Shown here piece by piece: positions 1 through 9,752 of a stretch of 54,912 bases of DNA. Position 1 is the stretch's first letter. Every line of letters starts with the position of its first letter. This stretch comes from Marinobacter sp. (lineage in GTDB: Bacteria > Pseudomonadota > Gammaproteobacteria > Pseudomonadales > Oleiphilaceae), in assembly GCA_030457765.1 (NCBI GenBank), contig JAKDUK010000010.1, positions 1 through 54,912 of the forward strand, read 5' to 3'. The translations under genes were made by a program, and so were the position numbers. The notes under the pieces are model-generated. The model made no database searches. It had not been told where the DNA came from and was given only the letters and a program-made list of their open reading frames with translations.

Positions 1-73
1 GTGTGTCCCTCAAGCGAGATGCGCATTCTACAGAGCTGGGCGAAGGTGTCAACGGGATATTGAAATTATTTAC

Positions 74-1270
74 TTACAGTTGCACCTCGACCGCTGCAGC
101 CGCCGCTATAGCCTTAACTTTAGCCTCTTCAATTGTAGCCCCCTTAGCTAAAGACACCCCCATCCGGCGGCGGCCTGAAAGCTCTGGCTTACCAAACAGC
201 CTTATCTGCACATCTTTCTCACAGAGCGCCTGCTCCAGACGGGAAAAGGCCACCTCTGTGGAGTTGCCTTCAGGCAATATAACCGAAGATGCGCAGGGGC
301 CCTGCTGACGAATGGCGGGAATTGGTAAACCAAGTATCGCCCTCGCATGCAAGGCGAACTCTGACAAGTCCTGAGACACGAGGGTCACCAGACCAGTATC
401 GTGCGGCCTGGGAGACACTTCCGAAAAGTACACTTCATCTTGATGGATGAACAGCTCCACACCATACACTCCATAACCGCCAAGGCTTTCGACGATCTTC
501 AAAGCCACCTCGCGAGACCGCTCCAAGGCCTTGGTACTCATCGCTTGTGGCTGCCAGGATTCACGGTAGTCGCCATCCTCCTGACGGTGCCCTATGGGCT
601 CGCAGAAACTAACACCCCCGGAATGACGCACGGTTAACATCGTTATTTCATAATCAAACGCCACAAAACCTTCAACAATGACCCGCCCTGTGCCAGCCCG
701 ACCGCCTGACTGGGCATAATCCCACGCTGCATCAATTTGACTCTCTTCCGTAATGGTGCTTTGCCCTTTACCCGAAGAACTCATTACTGGCTTAACAACA
801 ACCGGCAACCCTATAGCCTTGATAGCGTCAACGAACAACTCTTTAGTAGCGACAAACTGATAAGGCGACGTACTTAGCCCAAGCTCCTCTGCGGCCAGGC
901 GACGAATCCCTTCTCGATTCATAGTCAGGTCAACGGCTCTTGCTGAAGGAATAACCTGATACCCCTCCTGCTCCAACTTGACCAGCTCCGCGGTCGCAAT
1001 TGCCTCTATTTCCGGAACGATGAGATTAGGCTTTTCTAATTCAACAACGTTGCGCAATGCCTGTGCATCAAGCATATCAATCACGTGGCTACGATGCGCC
1101 ACTTGCATAGCTGGTGCGTCTGGGTAACGATCTGTCGCAATGACTTCAACCCCAAAACGCTGCAATTCAATAGCTACTTCTTTACCTAGCTCCCCGGAAC
1201 CACACAACAGCACCTTGTAAGCATTCGCTTTAAGCGGTGTACCCAGTGTTACTTTAGCAACATTATTCAA
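74..1270 (-). CDS. purT: Formate-dependent phosphoribosylglycinamide formyltransferase (GAR transformylase 2)
   Basis: PurT uses formate and ATP to turn GAR into formyl-GAR, the third step of purine synthesis, without folate. The 398-residue product matches the known family (about 392 residues) along its whole length: an N-terminal nucleotide-binding motif GSGELGKE, then the ATP-grasp region with [12 protein letters not shown], the [16 protein letters not shown] block and [10 protein letters not shown]. The frame has no suitable ATG; it opens with TTG at 1268-1270, preceded by a good ribosome site (GGAGGA, about 6 nt upstream), so a TTG start is likely. It is the last of a minus-strand run, 51 bp after the DUF1289 gene. 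Its product feeds PurL, encoded 3 kb away on the same strand. No terminator is obvious in bases 1-73. Confidence 0.96.
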   Translation of the reverse strand: MNNVAKVTLGTPLKANAYKVLLCGSGELGKEVAIELQRFGVEVIATDRYPDAPAMQVAHRSHVIDMLDAQALRNVVELEKPNLIVPEIEAIATAELVKLEQEGYQVIPSARAVDLTMNREGIRRLAAEELGLSTSPYQFVATKELFVDAIKAIGLPVVVKPVMSSSGKGQSTITEESQIDAAWDYAQSGGRAGTGRVIVEGFVAFDYEITMLTVRHSGGVSFCEPIGHRQEDGDYRESWQPQAMSTKALERSREVALKIVESLGGYGVYGVELFIHQDEVYFSEVSPRPHDTGLVTLVSQDLSEFALHARAILGLPIPAIRQQGPCASSVILPEGNSTEVAFSRLEQALCEKDVQIRLFGKPELSGRRRMGVSLAKGATIEEAKVKAIAAAAAVEVQL

Positions 1271-1321
1271 ACGACATCCTCCAGCCAGCGCCAGCCCCTT
1301 TCTGAGAAACTTTACGCCTGA

Positions 1322-1504
1322 TCAAAGTGCAACTTCCTGCTCCCGCTCAGCAACTTTTACAAGTACGGCTTGACGCTCTTCGTTGGTCATTGCGGTCCAG
1401 TGCAAAATCTCATCACCGGTGCGCTGGCAGCCTATGCACATATCACGTTCATCGAGAGCACAGATACTCACGCACGGCGATCGAACTTTATCTACAGTTG
1501 CCAT
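1322..1504 (-). CDS. DUF1289 small four-cysteine protein
   Basis: This 60-residue protein has the DUF1289 pattern: a PCVSICALD segment followed by CIGCQRT, with cysteines at 11, 15, 23 and 26, then a W-x-x-M-x-x-EER segment. The cysteine arrangement suggests metal binding, but the function of the family is not known to me. It lies 12 bp downstream of the gamma-carbonic anhydrase gene and upstream of purT, so it is probably part of one transcript. The same order (NUDIX, gamma-CA, DUF1289, purT) is recalled from Pseudomonas. Confidence 0.85.
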   Translation of the reverse strand: MATVDKVRSPCVSICALDERDMCIGCQRTGDEILHWTAMTNEERQAVLVKVAEREQEVAL

Positions 1505-1516
1505 AAATAATCTGTC

Positions 1517-2044
1517 TCAGTCTTTAACGGGTTTCAGGCCCTTCGCATAGCGGCTCGCGTTGTGCACATAATGCGCTGCGCTCAGTTCAAGCATTTTCTG
1601 CTGCTGCTCGGTAAGCTCCCGCTTCACCTTGCCCGGCGCACCTATTACCAGGGAGCCATCGGGAATGACCATTCCTTCGGGAATAAGCGTGTTGGCACCA
1701 ATCAAGCAATACTTTCCTATCTTTGCACCATTGAGTACAACGGCATTGATGCCAATCAACGAATAGTCACCCACCTCACAACCGTGCAACATAGCCTTAT
1801 GACCAACGGTGACACCTTTACCCAAGGTCAGCGGCATACCCGGGTCGGCATGCAAAACCGAACCATCCTGAACGTTTGTCTCAGGGCCAATCGTAATACG
1901 TTCGTTGTCGCCGCGGATCACCACGTTAAACCAGACACTGCTTTTCTCATGAAGGGCAACATTGCCGATAACGGTTGCGTTTTCGGCGACAAATTGGCTC
2001 TCGCCCTGTAAATCGGGAGCAAGACCATCTAGCTCATAAAGCAT
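1517..2044 (-). CDS. Gamma-carbonic anhydrase-like hexapeptide-repeat protein (YrdA family)
   Basis: A 175-residue left-handed beta-helix protein of the gamma-carbonic anhydrase/YrdA family. Repeating hexapeptide motifs run through roughly residues 20-140. Candidate zinc ligands are His65 (VLHAD) and His82/His87 (GHKAMLHG), which have the 5-residue spacing of the known His pair. The conserved [12 protein letters not shown] block is present. Family members bind zinc, but many bacterial ones lack demonstrated carbonic anhydrase activity, so the reaction is uncertain. The ATG start has an AAGGAAA ribosome site. The gene sits 13 bp after the upstream NUDIX gene and 12 bp before the DUF1289 gene, consistent with an operon. 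Confidence 0.9.
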   Translation of the reverse strand: MLYELDGLAPDLQGESQFVAENATVIGNVALHEKSSVWFNVVIRGDNERITIGPETNVQDGSVLHADPGMPLTLGKGVTVGHKAMLHGCEVGDYSLIGINAVVLNGAKIGKYCLIGANTLIPEGMVIPDGSLVIGAPGKVKRELTEQQQKMLELSAAHYVHNASRYAKGLKPVKD

Positions 2045-2057
2045 TGAAGTTTCCTTA

Positions 2058-2657
2058 TTATGTTCGGGGCTTGAGCAAATCTATATCGGCATCGTACACA
2101 GCATTTAAAAAATCGACCAGAACCACAGCTGATAACCCCCAAATCTGATACCGCCCCCACCGATAGCAGGGCACATGAATAGTTTGATTCTGAAACGGAA
2201 TCGAATCCGTACGCTCACGCCGATCTTCGAGAAAAAAAGAAAGGGGCACGCGAAAAATACTATCGATCTCGCCGGGATTCGCCTCCAGAGGGTGACCTCC
2301 AGGCACAACACCCACGTATGGAGATACTAGAATCCGGTGAAGGGATGTCACCTGACTCAGAGGCGAAATAATTTCAACTTGATCGGGCGGCAGGCCAATT
2401 TCCTCATGGGTTTCTCGCAAGGCAGTCGCAGCCAGTGATAAATCTCCCGGGTCTCGCTTGCCGCCGGGATAGGCAACCTGCCCCCTATGGGTGCTCATTT
2501 TTTCCGAACGTAAGGTGAATATCATTTCAGGATTACCGGGATCGTCCGTAACCGGCACAAGAATGCCTGCCTCGGGGTAGCTAAGATCTAGCTTCCGGGG
2601 TGCATAGCCTGTTAAACGCTGAACGAGTAAATCACGCAAATCAGAACTCCTGAGCAA
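2058..2657 (-). CDS. NUDIX hydrolase, CoA pyrophosphatase type (NudL-like)
   Basis: The roughly 199-residue protein combines the CoA-pyrophosphatase signature ([19 protein letters not shown]) with a NUDIX box just after it (GKRDPGD, then [11 protein letters not shown]). Such enzymes hydrolyse CoA and its derivatives to phosphopantetheine and 3',5'-ADP. The start is uncertain: the longest frame begins at a TTG (2655-2657) with a poor ribosome site. A second TTG at 2637-2639 follows AGGAG at a better distance and would shorten the protein by 6 residues. It is the first gene of the minus-strand run toward purT and is divergent from a second, unrelated NUDIX gene 78 bp away. Confidence 0.88.
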   Translation of the reverse strand: MLRSSDLRDLLVQRLTGYAPRKLDLSYPEAGILVPVTDDPGNPEMIFTLRSEKMSTHRGQVAYPGGKRDPGDLSLAATALRETHEEIGLPPDQVEIISPLSQVTSLHRILVSPYVGVVPGGHPLEANPGEIDSIFRVPLSFFLEDRRERTDSIPFQNQTIHVPCYRWGRYQIWGLSAVVLVDFLNAVYDADIDLLKPRT

Positions 2658-2735
2658 ATCCGGTGTTGAATGCGACAGCGACAGCTAGGATCATTAAACT
2701 GAACGCTCTACAAACTCAAGTATACGGGGAAAAAC

Positions 2736-3299
2736 ATGAAGTACTGCAGCACATGCGGCCATACGGTTAAACAAAGTATCCCCGAAGGTGACAACCGTTA
2801 CCGCTATGTCTGCGTTAGCTGTAGTACGATACATTACCAAAACCCGCGTATCATTGCGGGCACCGTGCCCGTATGGGAAGGGCAGATCCTGCTTTGCCGT
2901 CGGGCAATTGAACCCCGCTATGGGTATTGGACACTTCCGGCAGGGTACATGGAAAACGCCGAAACCACTGTTGAAGCTGCAGAGCGGGAAACTCTGGAAG
3001 AAGCCCTGGCCGAGGTTAATATTGAAGGACTGTACTCCATCATTGATGTCCCTCACATAAACCAGGTGCACATGTTCTACAGGGCAACTCTGAAAGATGG
3101 ACGATTTGGTGCGGGCGAAGAGTCTCTTGAAACTCGTCTGTTTGCTTTGGATGACATTCCATGGAACGACATATCCTTCCCTACAGTGCGCAAAACCCTG
3201 GAACTCTTTCTTGAAGATCTGAAAAGCGACTCGTTCGGCGTTCACGTTCGCGATATCCGTCATCCTATAGCCGCGGTTCGGAGCAAGGACAACCTATAA
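2736..3299 (+). CDS. NUDIX hydrolase with N-terminal zinc ribbon
   Basis: This 187-residue protein starts with a zinc-ribbon pair (CSTCG at residues 4-8 and CVSCS near 27-31), followed by a NUDIX domain with the box at about residues 68-93 (PAGYMENAE, then ERETLEEA). Family members hydrolyse nucleoside diphosphate derivatives; zinc-ribbon forms act on substrates such as NADH, FAD or ADP-ribose, and the substrate here cannot be read from sequence. The gene overlaps the convergent NIF3-like gene by 6 bp at its 3' end. Confidence 0.9.
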   Translation: MKYCSTCGHTVKQSIPEGDNRYRYVCVSCSTIHYQNPRIIAGTVPVWEGQILLCRRAIEPRYGYWTLPAGYMENAETTVEAAERETLEEALAEVNIEGLYSIIDVPHINQVHMFYRATLKDGRFGAGEESLETRLFALDDIPWNDISFPTVRKTLELFLEDLKSDSFGVHVRDIRHPIAAVRSKDNL

Positions 3300-3605
3300 C
3301 ATTTCCATCCGATAAATCTCATAGGCAGGCTCCTCATAAGGGTGAGCCTGCTTTAGCGCATCAATTGCCTGCTTAACTAGTTCATCCCGGCAAACCAACT
3401 CAACCTTGAACTCGTCTACAGTTTCCAGTGTGCCACTCTCTCCAAGAAAAGGACGGCTACCTTCAAGCGGACGAAACTGTCCTTGTCCGCGACACTGCCA
3501 AGAGCATGAATCGTATTCACCAATACATCCAGCGCCTGCATCAAAGAGTGACTGCTTGGTTTTCTCCAAATGCGTTTCGGGGACGAAATAGCAAATTTTG
3601 TACAT
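3294..3605 (-). CDS. NIF3-like (YqfO-type) small protein
   Basis: A 103-residue protein resembling the stand-alone insertion domain of the NIF3/YqfO family. It has a CutA-like start (MYKICYFVPETHLE) and the C-terminal hallmark HPYEEPAYEIY. Family members are trimeric alpha/beta proteins; no enzymatic role is firmly established to my knowledge. The ATG has a strong ribosome site (AGGAGG). It lies upstream of the purL region as I recall for Pseudomonas, where a homologue neighbours purL. It overlaps the convergent NUDIX gene by 6 bp. Confidence 0.85.
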   Translation of the reverse strand: MYKICYFVPETHLEKTKQSLFDAGAGCIGEYDSCSWQCRGQGQFRPLEGSRPFLGESGTLETVDEFKVELVCRDELVKQAIDALKQAHPYEEPAYEIYRMEML

Positions 3606-3655
3606 AAAACCTCCTAAGAGACGGATATTTTTGTGCAGATTAAGGGGTTAGACAC

Positions 3656-3868
3656 TTACCCACAGATTCTGTGGATAACTCTGGGGAAAGTTTTAGGGAA
3701 ACCCTCTATAAACCCCGTATTTACTGCCCTCACGTTAAATTGGCGACAAATTCACCCGTTAAATTAAACCGTTACAAATCAGAATCTTAGCCAGCCTCAA
3801 CATAAGATGAATCCTTGTGTGCCGCATTGCTCACAGAATACCCAAAGCATCGCCCAAAATGTGCATAA
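3656..3868. promoter_or_regulatory. DnaA-box cluster with AT palindrome in a gene-free stretch
   Basis: The 415-bp stretch 3606-4020 has no plausible gene. It carries TTACCCACA at 3656-3664 (one mismatch from the DnaA box) facing a perfect inverted box TGTGGATAA at 3670-3678, together a 23-bp near-perfect palindrome. A third box, TGTGCATAA, at 3860-3868 fits the TTATNCACA consensus on the minus strand. A 16-bp perfect A/T palindrome follows at 3887-3902. The matches are seen directly. A role in DnaA binding or titration is inference: no dnaA, dnaN or gidA lies near, so this is not the expected chromosomal origin. Confidence 0.45.
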
Positions 3869-3950
3869 ACAAAATGAGTCAAGAGGTATTTTTTAAAAAA
3901 TATGGCTTTTTTCGCTTGAAAAACTCTAAAAGACCAGAATAGCGCGCACA

Positions 3951-4004
3951 AAAAAACCGACTTTGGAAAACAACCCTGCTGGGCCCCACCAAAGCCGGTT
4001 TTTT
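3951..4004 (-). terminator. Rho-independent terminator of purL
   Basis: Arms at 3951-3966 and 3989-4004 form a 16-bp stem with one mismatched or wobble position and a 22-nt loop. On the minus strand the stem ends in a run of T. It begins 16 bp past the purL stop codon, the expected place for its terminator. The A/T-rich arms on both sides could also let it work in the other direction. Confidence 0.85.
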
Positions 4005-4020
4005 AAGCTCAAGAGCGGTA

Positions 4021-7000
4021 TTAGCCGAACCACCGCCTGGCATTCCTGAACATACGAATCCAGGAACCATCTTCTTGCCAGTCATCCGGACGCCATGAGT
4101 GCTGAACAGCGCGGAATACCCGCTCAGGGTGCGGCATCATAATGGTAATACGCCCATCTTGAGTGGTTGCGCCTGCAATACCATCTTGTGAACCATTGGG
4201 GTTATATGGGTAACGAACCGTTGCCTGGCCTCTATTATCCACGAAGCGCAGTGCCACTTGCTCGTTTTTTGCCAAATTCGCAGCAGACCCACTGCCCGAG
4301 AATTCGACCCTGCCCTCACCATGAGCAACAGCAATAGGCATGCGTGAACCTGCCATGCCGTCAAGGAAGGCAGAAGGTGATGACATCACCTCAACCATCG
4401 CCAATCGTGCCTCAAACTGCTCAGATTGGTTGCGAACGAAACGTGGCCACCCTTCACTACCCGGAATCAGCTCATACAAGTTCGAGAGCATCTGGCAACC
4501 ATTGCACACACCCAGCGCAAGCGTGTCCTGACGTTCGAAAAAAGCTGCAAACTGATCACGCACGCGATCATTGAACAGTATCGACTTGGCCCAACCTTCA
4601 CCGGCACCCAGCACGTCACCGTACGAGAAGCCTCCACAGGCCACCAGGCTATTAAATGCGTCTAAGCCAATTCGCCCGGAAAGCAAATCGCTCATGTGTA
4701 CATCGACTGAATCAAACCCGGCTCGGTCAAACGCAGCAGCCATTTCTACCTGGCCATTAACACCTTGCTCGCGCAGAACAGCGACCTTTGGACGCGTTCC
4801 TTTGTTGATGTAAGGCGCAGCAACATCTTCATTCACATCGTAGGAAAGCGTTGCATGAAGCCCGGGGTCTTCCTTATCCAGAAGGTTATCAAACTCTTCA
4901 AGAGCGCAGTCTGCATTATCCCGCAGAGATTGAATGCGGTAACTGGTCTGCGACCACAAGCGTTGAAGCTCTGTTCGTGACTCATCTACAACCGCGTCAC
5001 CCTCAAACATCAGGCGCAGACGATCTTGATCGTTCAGCGTACCAATCACGTTAACATGATCACCCAAACCGGCGGCTGAGCACTGCTGTAGAACAAAATC
5101 AGTATCTTCTCGGCGCACTTGGATAACTGCGCCCAACTCCTCATTGAAAAGCTCACGAGCAAAGTGACTAGCATCTTCTGCCAGTCCATCCAGCTTGATA
5201 TCTACACCGGTACGACCGGCAAAGCACATCTCTGCGAGCGTCACAAACAAGCCACCATCGGAACGATCGTGATAGGCAAGAAGTTTATCGTCGGCACTTA
5301 AGCCCTGAACCACTGCAAAGAATGCTTTGATATCCTCTGGATCGTCGAGATCCGGTGCCACAGCACCCACATTGCGATACACCTGCGCCAACGCAGACCC
5401 ACCCAAGCGATTTTGCCCTGCGGCCAAATCGAGAAGAATAAGATCCGTTTCGCCAGCATCCGTTATAAGCTGCGGCGTAAGAGTGCGCGAAACATCTGTA
5501 ACCGGGGCAAAACCACTGATAATCAACGACAAAGGTGCCGTCACACTTTTTTGCTCACCGCTATCCTCTTCCCACAGGGTTTTCATGGACATGGAGTCTT
5601 TACCCACAGGGATGGTAATTCCGAGCTCCGGACACAGCTCCATACCAACGGCGCGTACTGTTTCGTAAAGGTTTTCATCCTCTCCCGGATGACCTGCAGC
5701 TGTCATCCAGTTGGCTGACAGGCGAATATCGGAAAGCTGACCAATAGCAGCTGCGGCCAGATTGGTAATGGCCTCACCCACTGCCATCCGGCCGGAGGCT
5801 GGCGCGTCAATGGTTGCAACTGGCGTGCGTTCGCCCATGGCCATAGCCTCACCAGTCAGCACATCAAAGGAACTTGCCGTCACGGCAACGTCACTGACCG
5901 GTACCTGCCACGGACCGACCATCTGATCGCGGGCGACAAGCCCAGTAATCGTGCGGTCACCAATGGTGATCAAAAAGCTCTTAGAGCCAACTGAGGGAAG
6001 CCGCAGAACCCTGCGGATTGCGTCGCTCAAATCAACCTGGGTGGAATCAAACACCGGTTTGGTGAAAGACGTTCGCTTAACGCTCCGGTGCATGCGTGGT
6101 GGTTTGCCAAAAAGCACATCCATCGGCAAATCAATGGGCTTGTCGTTAAAGTAGGAGTCGCTAAGCTCTATGTGATGAGTTTCTGTCGCCTCACCTATAA
6201 CAGCATAAGGGCAGCGCTCACGGCGACACATTGCATCAAACAGCTCCAGATTCTCAGGCGCAACAGCCATTACGTAACGCTCCTGAGACTCGTTGCACCA
6301 AATTTCCAGTGGTGACATACCCGGCTCATCACTGGGAATATCCCGCAGCTCAAATTTGCCACCACGGCCGCCGTCCTTGACAAGTTCTGGCATGGCGTTG
6401 GAAAGACCTCCAGCACCCACGTCGTGAATAAAACACATGGGGTTGGCTTCGCCCATTTGCCAGCAGCGGTCAATGACTTCCTGACAACGGCGCTCCATTT
6501 CCGGGTTATCCCGCTGTACCGAGGCGAAATCGAGATTCTCGTTACTGGAGCCCGAGTCCATGGAAGAGGCAGCGCTGCCTCCAAGGCCGATAAGCATCGA
6601 AGGCCCACCTAACACAATGAGCTTGGCGCCTACCGGTATCTCGCCCTTCTCAACATGTTCGGCACGAATGTTCCCAAGGCCGCCGGCAATCATAATAGGC
6701 TTATGGTAGCCACGTACCTCGTCGCCCGCAGGACCGGCCACTTTCTCTTCAAATGTACGGAAATAGCCAGCTATATTGGGGCGGCCAAATTCGTTATTGA
6801 ATGCCGCGCCACCAATGGGCCCCTCAATCATGATGTCCAAAGCAGAGGCGATCCGCTCTGGCTTGCCGTAATTAATCTCCCAAGGCTGGGGGTCATCGGG
6901 CAAATTAAGATTGGACACAGTAAAGCCTGACAGCCCCGCTTTTGGCTTGGAGCCGCGACCGGTTGCACCTTCGTCGCGAATTTCACCGCCAGAGCCAGTT

Positions 7001-7926
7001 GCCGCGCCAGCAGCAGGTGCAATAGCAGTCGGGTGGTTGTGAGTTTCCACCTTCATAAGAATATGAATGTCTTCCTGATTGTAACCGTAAACACCGGTTA
7101 CAGGGTCCGGGAAGAAGCGACCACCACGGCTGCCACGAATAACCGAGGCGTTATCCTTGTATGCCGACAGTACACCCTCGCTATTCATCGCGAAGGTGTT
7201 CCGGATCATCGCAAACAGGGATTTTTCCTGCCCTTCACCGTCTATGTCCCAGGAGGCATTAAATATCTTATGACGGCAGTGTTCTGAGTTTGCTTGGGCA
7301 AACATCATTAGCTCAACGTCGGTCGGATCCCGCTCAAGACTAATAAACGATTTCACCAGGTAATCGATTTCATCGTCTGCCAACGCAAGGCCTAGACGCC
7401 TGTTTGCATCCACCAATGCCTTTTGGCCGGCAGCCAAAACAGACACCCGCTCCAACGGACGCGGCTCTTCCTGGCTGAATAACAGCTGTGCGCCACCCAT
7501 TTCGTGGAAGACCTTCTGAGTCATGCGGTCGTAAAGCAGCGCCGCAACCTTTTCGCGCTGGTCCAGGCCCAGCTTTTTGCTCGACTTAATATAAAACGCC
7601 GTACCACGCTCAATGCGCTGAATCTGGCGCAAACCGCAATTACGGGCAATATCTGTTGCCTTGCTAGACCAGGGAGACAGGGTACCCGGGCGAGGCACTA
7701 CGAGAAACAGAACGCCGTCTGGATCCTCGGCGGGCACGTTGGGACCGTATGTTAAAAGTCGACTAAGGATGCCCTGCTCAGAATCGGAAAGCTGGCCCTC
7801 CATGTCTACAAAGTGCATGAATTCAGCATAAACATGCTCAATTTCGGGCACAATGGCCTGAATCCTGGCGTACAGTTTATGAGAGCGGAATGGCGAAAGC
7901 GCGGGTGCGCCGCGAAGTTCAAGCAT
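4021..7926 (-). CDS. purL: Phosphoribosylformylglycinamidine synthase, single-chain form
   Basis: PurL converts FGAR, glutamine and ATP to FGAM, the step directly after PurT. The 1301-residue protein is close to the 1295 residues of the E. coli enzyme. The order is N-terminal PurS-like region, linker, two AIR-synthetase-like halves ([41 protein letters not shown]; later GKDSMSMKT and [15 protein letters not shown]), then a C-terminal glutaminase domain with catalytic Cys1141 (GVCNGCQM) and His1266 (PHPERVFRA). I chose the ATG at 7924-7926 because [14 protein letters not shown] aligns with the family start; the open frame runs 21 codons further upstream. The gene stands alone with its own terminator and is divergent from mltF. 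Confidence 0.98.
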   Translation of the reverse strand: MLELRGAPALSPFRSHKLYARIQAIVPEIEHVYAEFMHFVDMEGQLSDSEQGILSRLLTYGPNVPAEDPDGVLFLVVPRPGTLSPWSSKATDIARNCGLRQIQRIERGTAFYIKSSKKLGLDQREKVAALLYDRMTQKVFHEMGGAQLLFSQEEPRPLERVSVLAAGQKALVDANRRLGLALADDEIDYLVKSFISLERDPTDVELMMFAQANSEHCRHKIFNASWDIDGEGQEKSLFAMIRNTFAMNSEGVLSAYKDNASVIRGSRGGRFFPDPVTGVYGYNQEDIHILMKVETHNHPTAIAPAAGAATGSGGEIRDEGATGRGSKPKAGLSGFTVSNLNLPDDPQPWEINYGKPERIASALDIMIEGPIGGAAFNNEFGRPNIAGYFRTFEEKVAGPAGDEVRGYHKPIMIAGGLGNIRAEHVEKGEIPVGAKLIVLGGPSMLIGLGGSAASSMDSGSSNENLDFASVQRDNPEMERRCQEVIDRCWQMGEANPMCFIHDVGAGGLSNAMPELVKDGGRGGKFELRDIPSDEPGMSPLEIWCNESQERYVMAVAPENLELFDAMCRRERCPYAVIGEATETHHIELSDSYFNDKPIDLPMDVLFGKPPRMHRSVKRTSFTKPVFDSTQVDLSDAIRRVLRLPSVGSKSFLITIGDRTITGLVARDQMVGPWQVPVSDVAVTASSFDVLTGEAMAMGERTPVATIDAPASGRMAVGEAITNLAAAAIGQLSDIRLSANWMTAAGHPGEDENLYETVRAVGMELCPELGITIPVGKDSMSMKTLWEEDSGEQKSVTAPLSLIISGFAPVTDVSRTLTPQLITDAGETDLILLDLAAGQNRLGGSALAQVYRNVGAVAPDLDDPEDIKAFFAVVQGLSADDKLLAYHDRSDGGLFVTLAEMCFAGRTGVDIKLDGLAEDASHFARELFNEELGAVIQVRREDTDFVLQQCSAAGLGDHVNVIGTLNDQDRLRLMFEGDAVVDESRTELQRLWSQTSYRIQSLRDNADCALEEFDNLLDKEDPGLHATLSYDVNEDVAAPYINKGTRPKVAVLREQGVNGQVEMAAAFDRAGFDSVDVHMSDLLSGRIGLDAFNSLVACGGFSYGDVLGAGEGWAKSILFNDRVRDQFAAFFERQDTLALGVCNGCQMLSNLYELIPGSEGWPRFVRNQSEQFEARLAMVEVMSSPSAFLDGMAGSRMPIAVAHGEGRVEFSGSGSAANLAKNEQVALRFVDNRGQATVRYPYNPNGSQDGIAGATTQDGRITIMMPHPERVFRAVQHSWRPDDWQEDGSWIRMFRNARRWFG

Positions 7927-8120
7927 GATATCAACCTGTATCGCGCGAAACGGGGAAGTCCGGGTGCATTCTGAGAAGGCGCACATCATACTTGAAAGCG
8001 GTGCCGGGATACAGCACCGAAAAGGTTATCGCCCTGGCGCGCAATTGACATTATTTTGCATAGTTATTGTCCAACTTGATTGACCCACTTCCCAGCAGCA
8101 GGGATTATTAGGAGGTGGAC

Positions 8121-8192
8121 ATGGAGACCACACCCAGAAAGACATTGGATGCCACTAGCCAGATAACGTGCATCCCGATGATCCCACGGTAA
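8121..8192 (+). CDS. Possible 23-codon leader frame upstream of mltF
   Basis: A near-perfect ribosome site (AGGAGGTG, 8110-8117) precedes ATG at 8121 by 3 nt. This frame runs 23 codons (METTPRKTLDATSQ...) to TAA at 8190-8192, which is followed at once and in the same frame by ATG 8193. Neither 8193 nor the likely mltF start 8247 has a recognisable ribosome site, so translation of the leader could feed mltF by re-initiation. The leader peptide resembles nothing I know, and codon evidence is too short to judge. The rest of the 320-bp gap 7927-8246 shows no convincing promoter, though TTGACA occurs at 8045-8050. Confidence 0.3.
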   Translation: METTPRKTLDATSQITCIPMIPR

Positions 8193-8246
8193 ATGGTAAC
8201 GGAGAACAGGGACTTGCTGAGAATCCTGACTGCATACAGTACAGCG

Positions 8247-9728
8247 ATGGCCCGTACATCACTCCCCGTATGCTCACTGATCTTCACTATACTGACTCTC
8301 ACCGGATGCAGTCAGCCAAGTACGTTGCAGGAAATCCGCAACGAAGGCGTTCTGCATGTTATTACCCGTGTTGCTCCCTCTATCTATTATGAGGGACGTG
8401 AAGGCCCCACCGGCTATGATTACGAACTGGTCAAACTCTTCGCAGAGGAACTGGGCGTTGAGCTCCGGTTACGAGTGGCCGAGGACAACACAGAAATACT
8501 GTCTGTGCTTTCCAGAGATTTCGCTCACATAGGACTGGCCGGGCTTTCTACGCAACCATTGTTCAAAAACCAGTACACAACTCTTCCTACTGGTATCGAA
8601 GCCCAGTCAGTTGTTGTTTACAATCGCGATGCAGATCGCCCTCAAACTCTGGCGGACCTTGCCGGGCAAACACTTCACCTGGTGCCTGACAGCAATCATG
8701 AATACCAGCTTCAAGCCCTCAAAGAAATAGCTCCGGATACCCAGTGGCGAGTTCATCCCGGCTTAGACGCCGCTGGCATTCTTACTAGAGTAGAAACCGG
8801 TGAACTGTCCTACGCTGTTGTTTCCTCGAACGAGCTTGACCTGAACCACGTGTTTTTCCCCCAGGTAAAACAGGGCTTTTCTTTGGGGGACGCAAAAAAA
8901 CTGTCTTGGTTGTTCCCGGCAAGCCAGGACGACTCACTAACCGAAGCCGCGCAAGCATTCATTGAAAAAGCCAACGCCAACGGCATCATTGCACAGCTTT
9001 CTGAACGTTTTTATGGTCATTTGGAGCATTTAAACTATGTTGGCGCTCGCACATTTATGCATCACGTAGAAAACCGGCTACCCAGCTACGAGAACCTGTT
9101 CCGGGATCACGCCTCCGTATTCAATATGGACTGGCGCCTGCTCGCCGCCATTGGCTACCAGGAGTCTCACTGGCGTCCGAATGCAATTTCTCCAACAGGG
9201 GTTCGTGGGCTAATGATGCTCACACGCAATACTGCAAACTACATAGGCATCAACAACCGCCTCGACGCGGAAGAGAGCATTCAGGGCGGGGCAAAGTATT
9301 TCCGCATGGTTCACAAAAAAATCCCTGAACGCATCGACGAACCAGATCGAACCTGGTTTGCCCTTGCCTCATATAACGTCGGCTACGGACACCTGCAAGA
9401 TGCTCGCCGGCTAACGGAGGGTGCCGGCAAAAATCCTGACAGATGGATGGACGTTAAAAAGTTTCTACCGTTACTAGCACAGAAAGAGTGGTACAAAAAG
9501 ACCCGATACGGGTACGCCCGAGGTCACGAGCCTGTTCTCTACGTGCAGAATATTCGCCGCTACTACGATGTACTCGCACGGAAAATGCAGCCAACGGAAG
9601 AAGTAGTCACCACTGACTCTTCATTTGTTGGTTTAGAACAGGATACTAAAAGCGCAACAGACGAAAAAGGAAACGACATGCAGGCAAGCTTACCCTCAGA
9701 GCTGGGAATGATACCGCCAACTTTGTGA
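8247..9728 (+). CDS. mltF: Membrane-bound lytic murein transglycosylase F
   Basis: MltF cleaves peptidoglycan glycan strands to 1,6-anhydro-muropeptides at the outer membrane. From the ATG at 8247 the 493-residue product begins with a lipoprotein signal whose lipobox is LTGC (Cys21). A solute-binding-protein-like regulatory domain follows (about residues 30-265), then a C-terminal SLT domain with catalytic Glu306 (GYQESHW) and the motifs GVRGLMMLT and ASYNVGYGH. A longer frame opens at 8193, but the shorter start gives a proper signal peptide. It is divergent from purL, as recalled for Pseudomonas, and convergent with recX. Its anhydro-muropeptide products connect functionally with mupP later in the window. 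Confidence 0.93.
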   Translation: MARTSLPVCSLIFTILTLTGCSQPSTLQEIRNEGVLHVITRVAPSIYYEGREGPTGYDYELVKLFAEELGVELRLRVAEDNTEILSVLSRDFAHIGLAGLSTQPLFKNQYTTLPTGIEAQSVVVYNRDADRPQTLADLAGQTLHLVPDSNHEYQLQALKEIAPDTQWRVHPGLDAAGILTRVETGELSYAVVSSNELDLNHVFFPQVKQGFSLGDAKKLSWLFPASQDDSLTEAAQAFIEKANANGIIAQLSERFYGHLEHLNYVGARTFMHHVENRLPSYENLFRDHASVFNMDWRLLAAIGYQESHWRPNAISPTGVRGLMMLTRNTANYIGINNRLDAEESIQGGAKYFRMVHKKIPERIDEPDRTWFALASYNVGYGHLQDARRLTEGAGKNPDRWMDVKKFLPLLAQKEWYKKTRYGYARGHEPVLYVQNIRRYYDVLARKMQPTEEVVTTDSSFVGLEQDTKSATDEKGNDMQASLPSELGMIPPTL

Positions 9729-9752
9729 GACGCAGAAGTGGAGATGTGAAGG

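Noticed and set aside
3..308. Plus-strand frame of about 100 codons at the window start
   Set aside because: Lies entirely antisense to the 3' part of purT, has no ribosome site and resembles no protein family.
3656..4020. Chromosomal replication origin
   Set aside because: DnaA boxes are present, but no dnaA, dnaN, rpmH or gidA genes lie near and the boxes are few; kept only as a DnaA-binding candidate.
8108..8302. Hydrophobic minus-strand frame between purL and mltF
   Set aside because: Opposite the mltF leader and signal sequence; hydrophobicity is explained by the complement of that region and no ribosome site is present.
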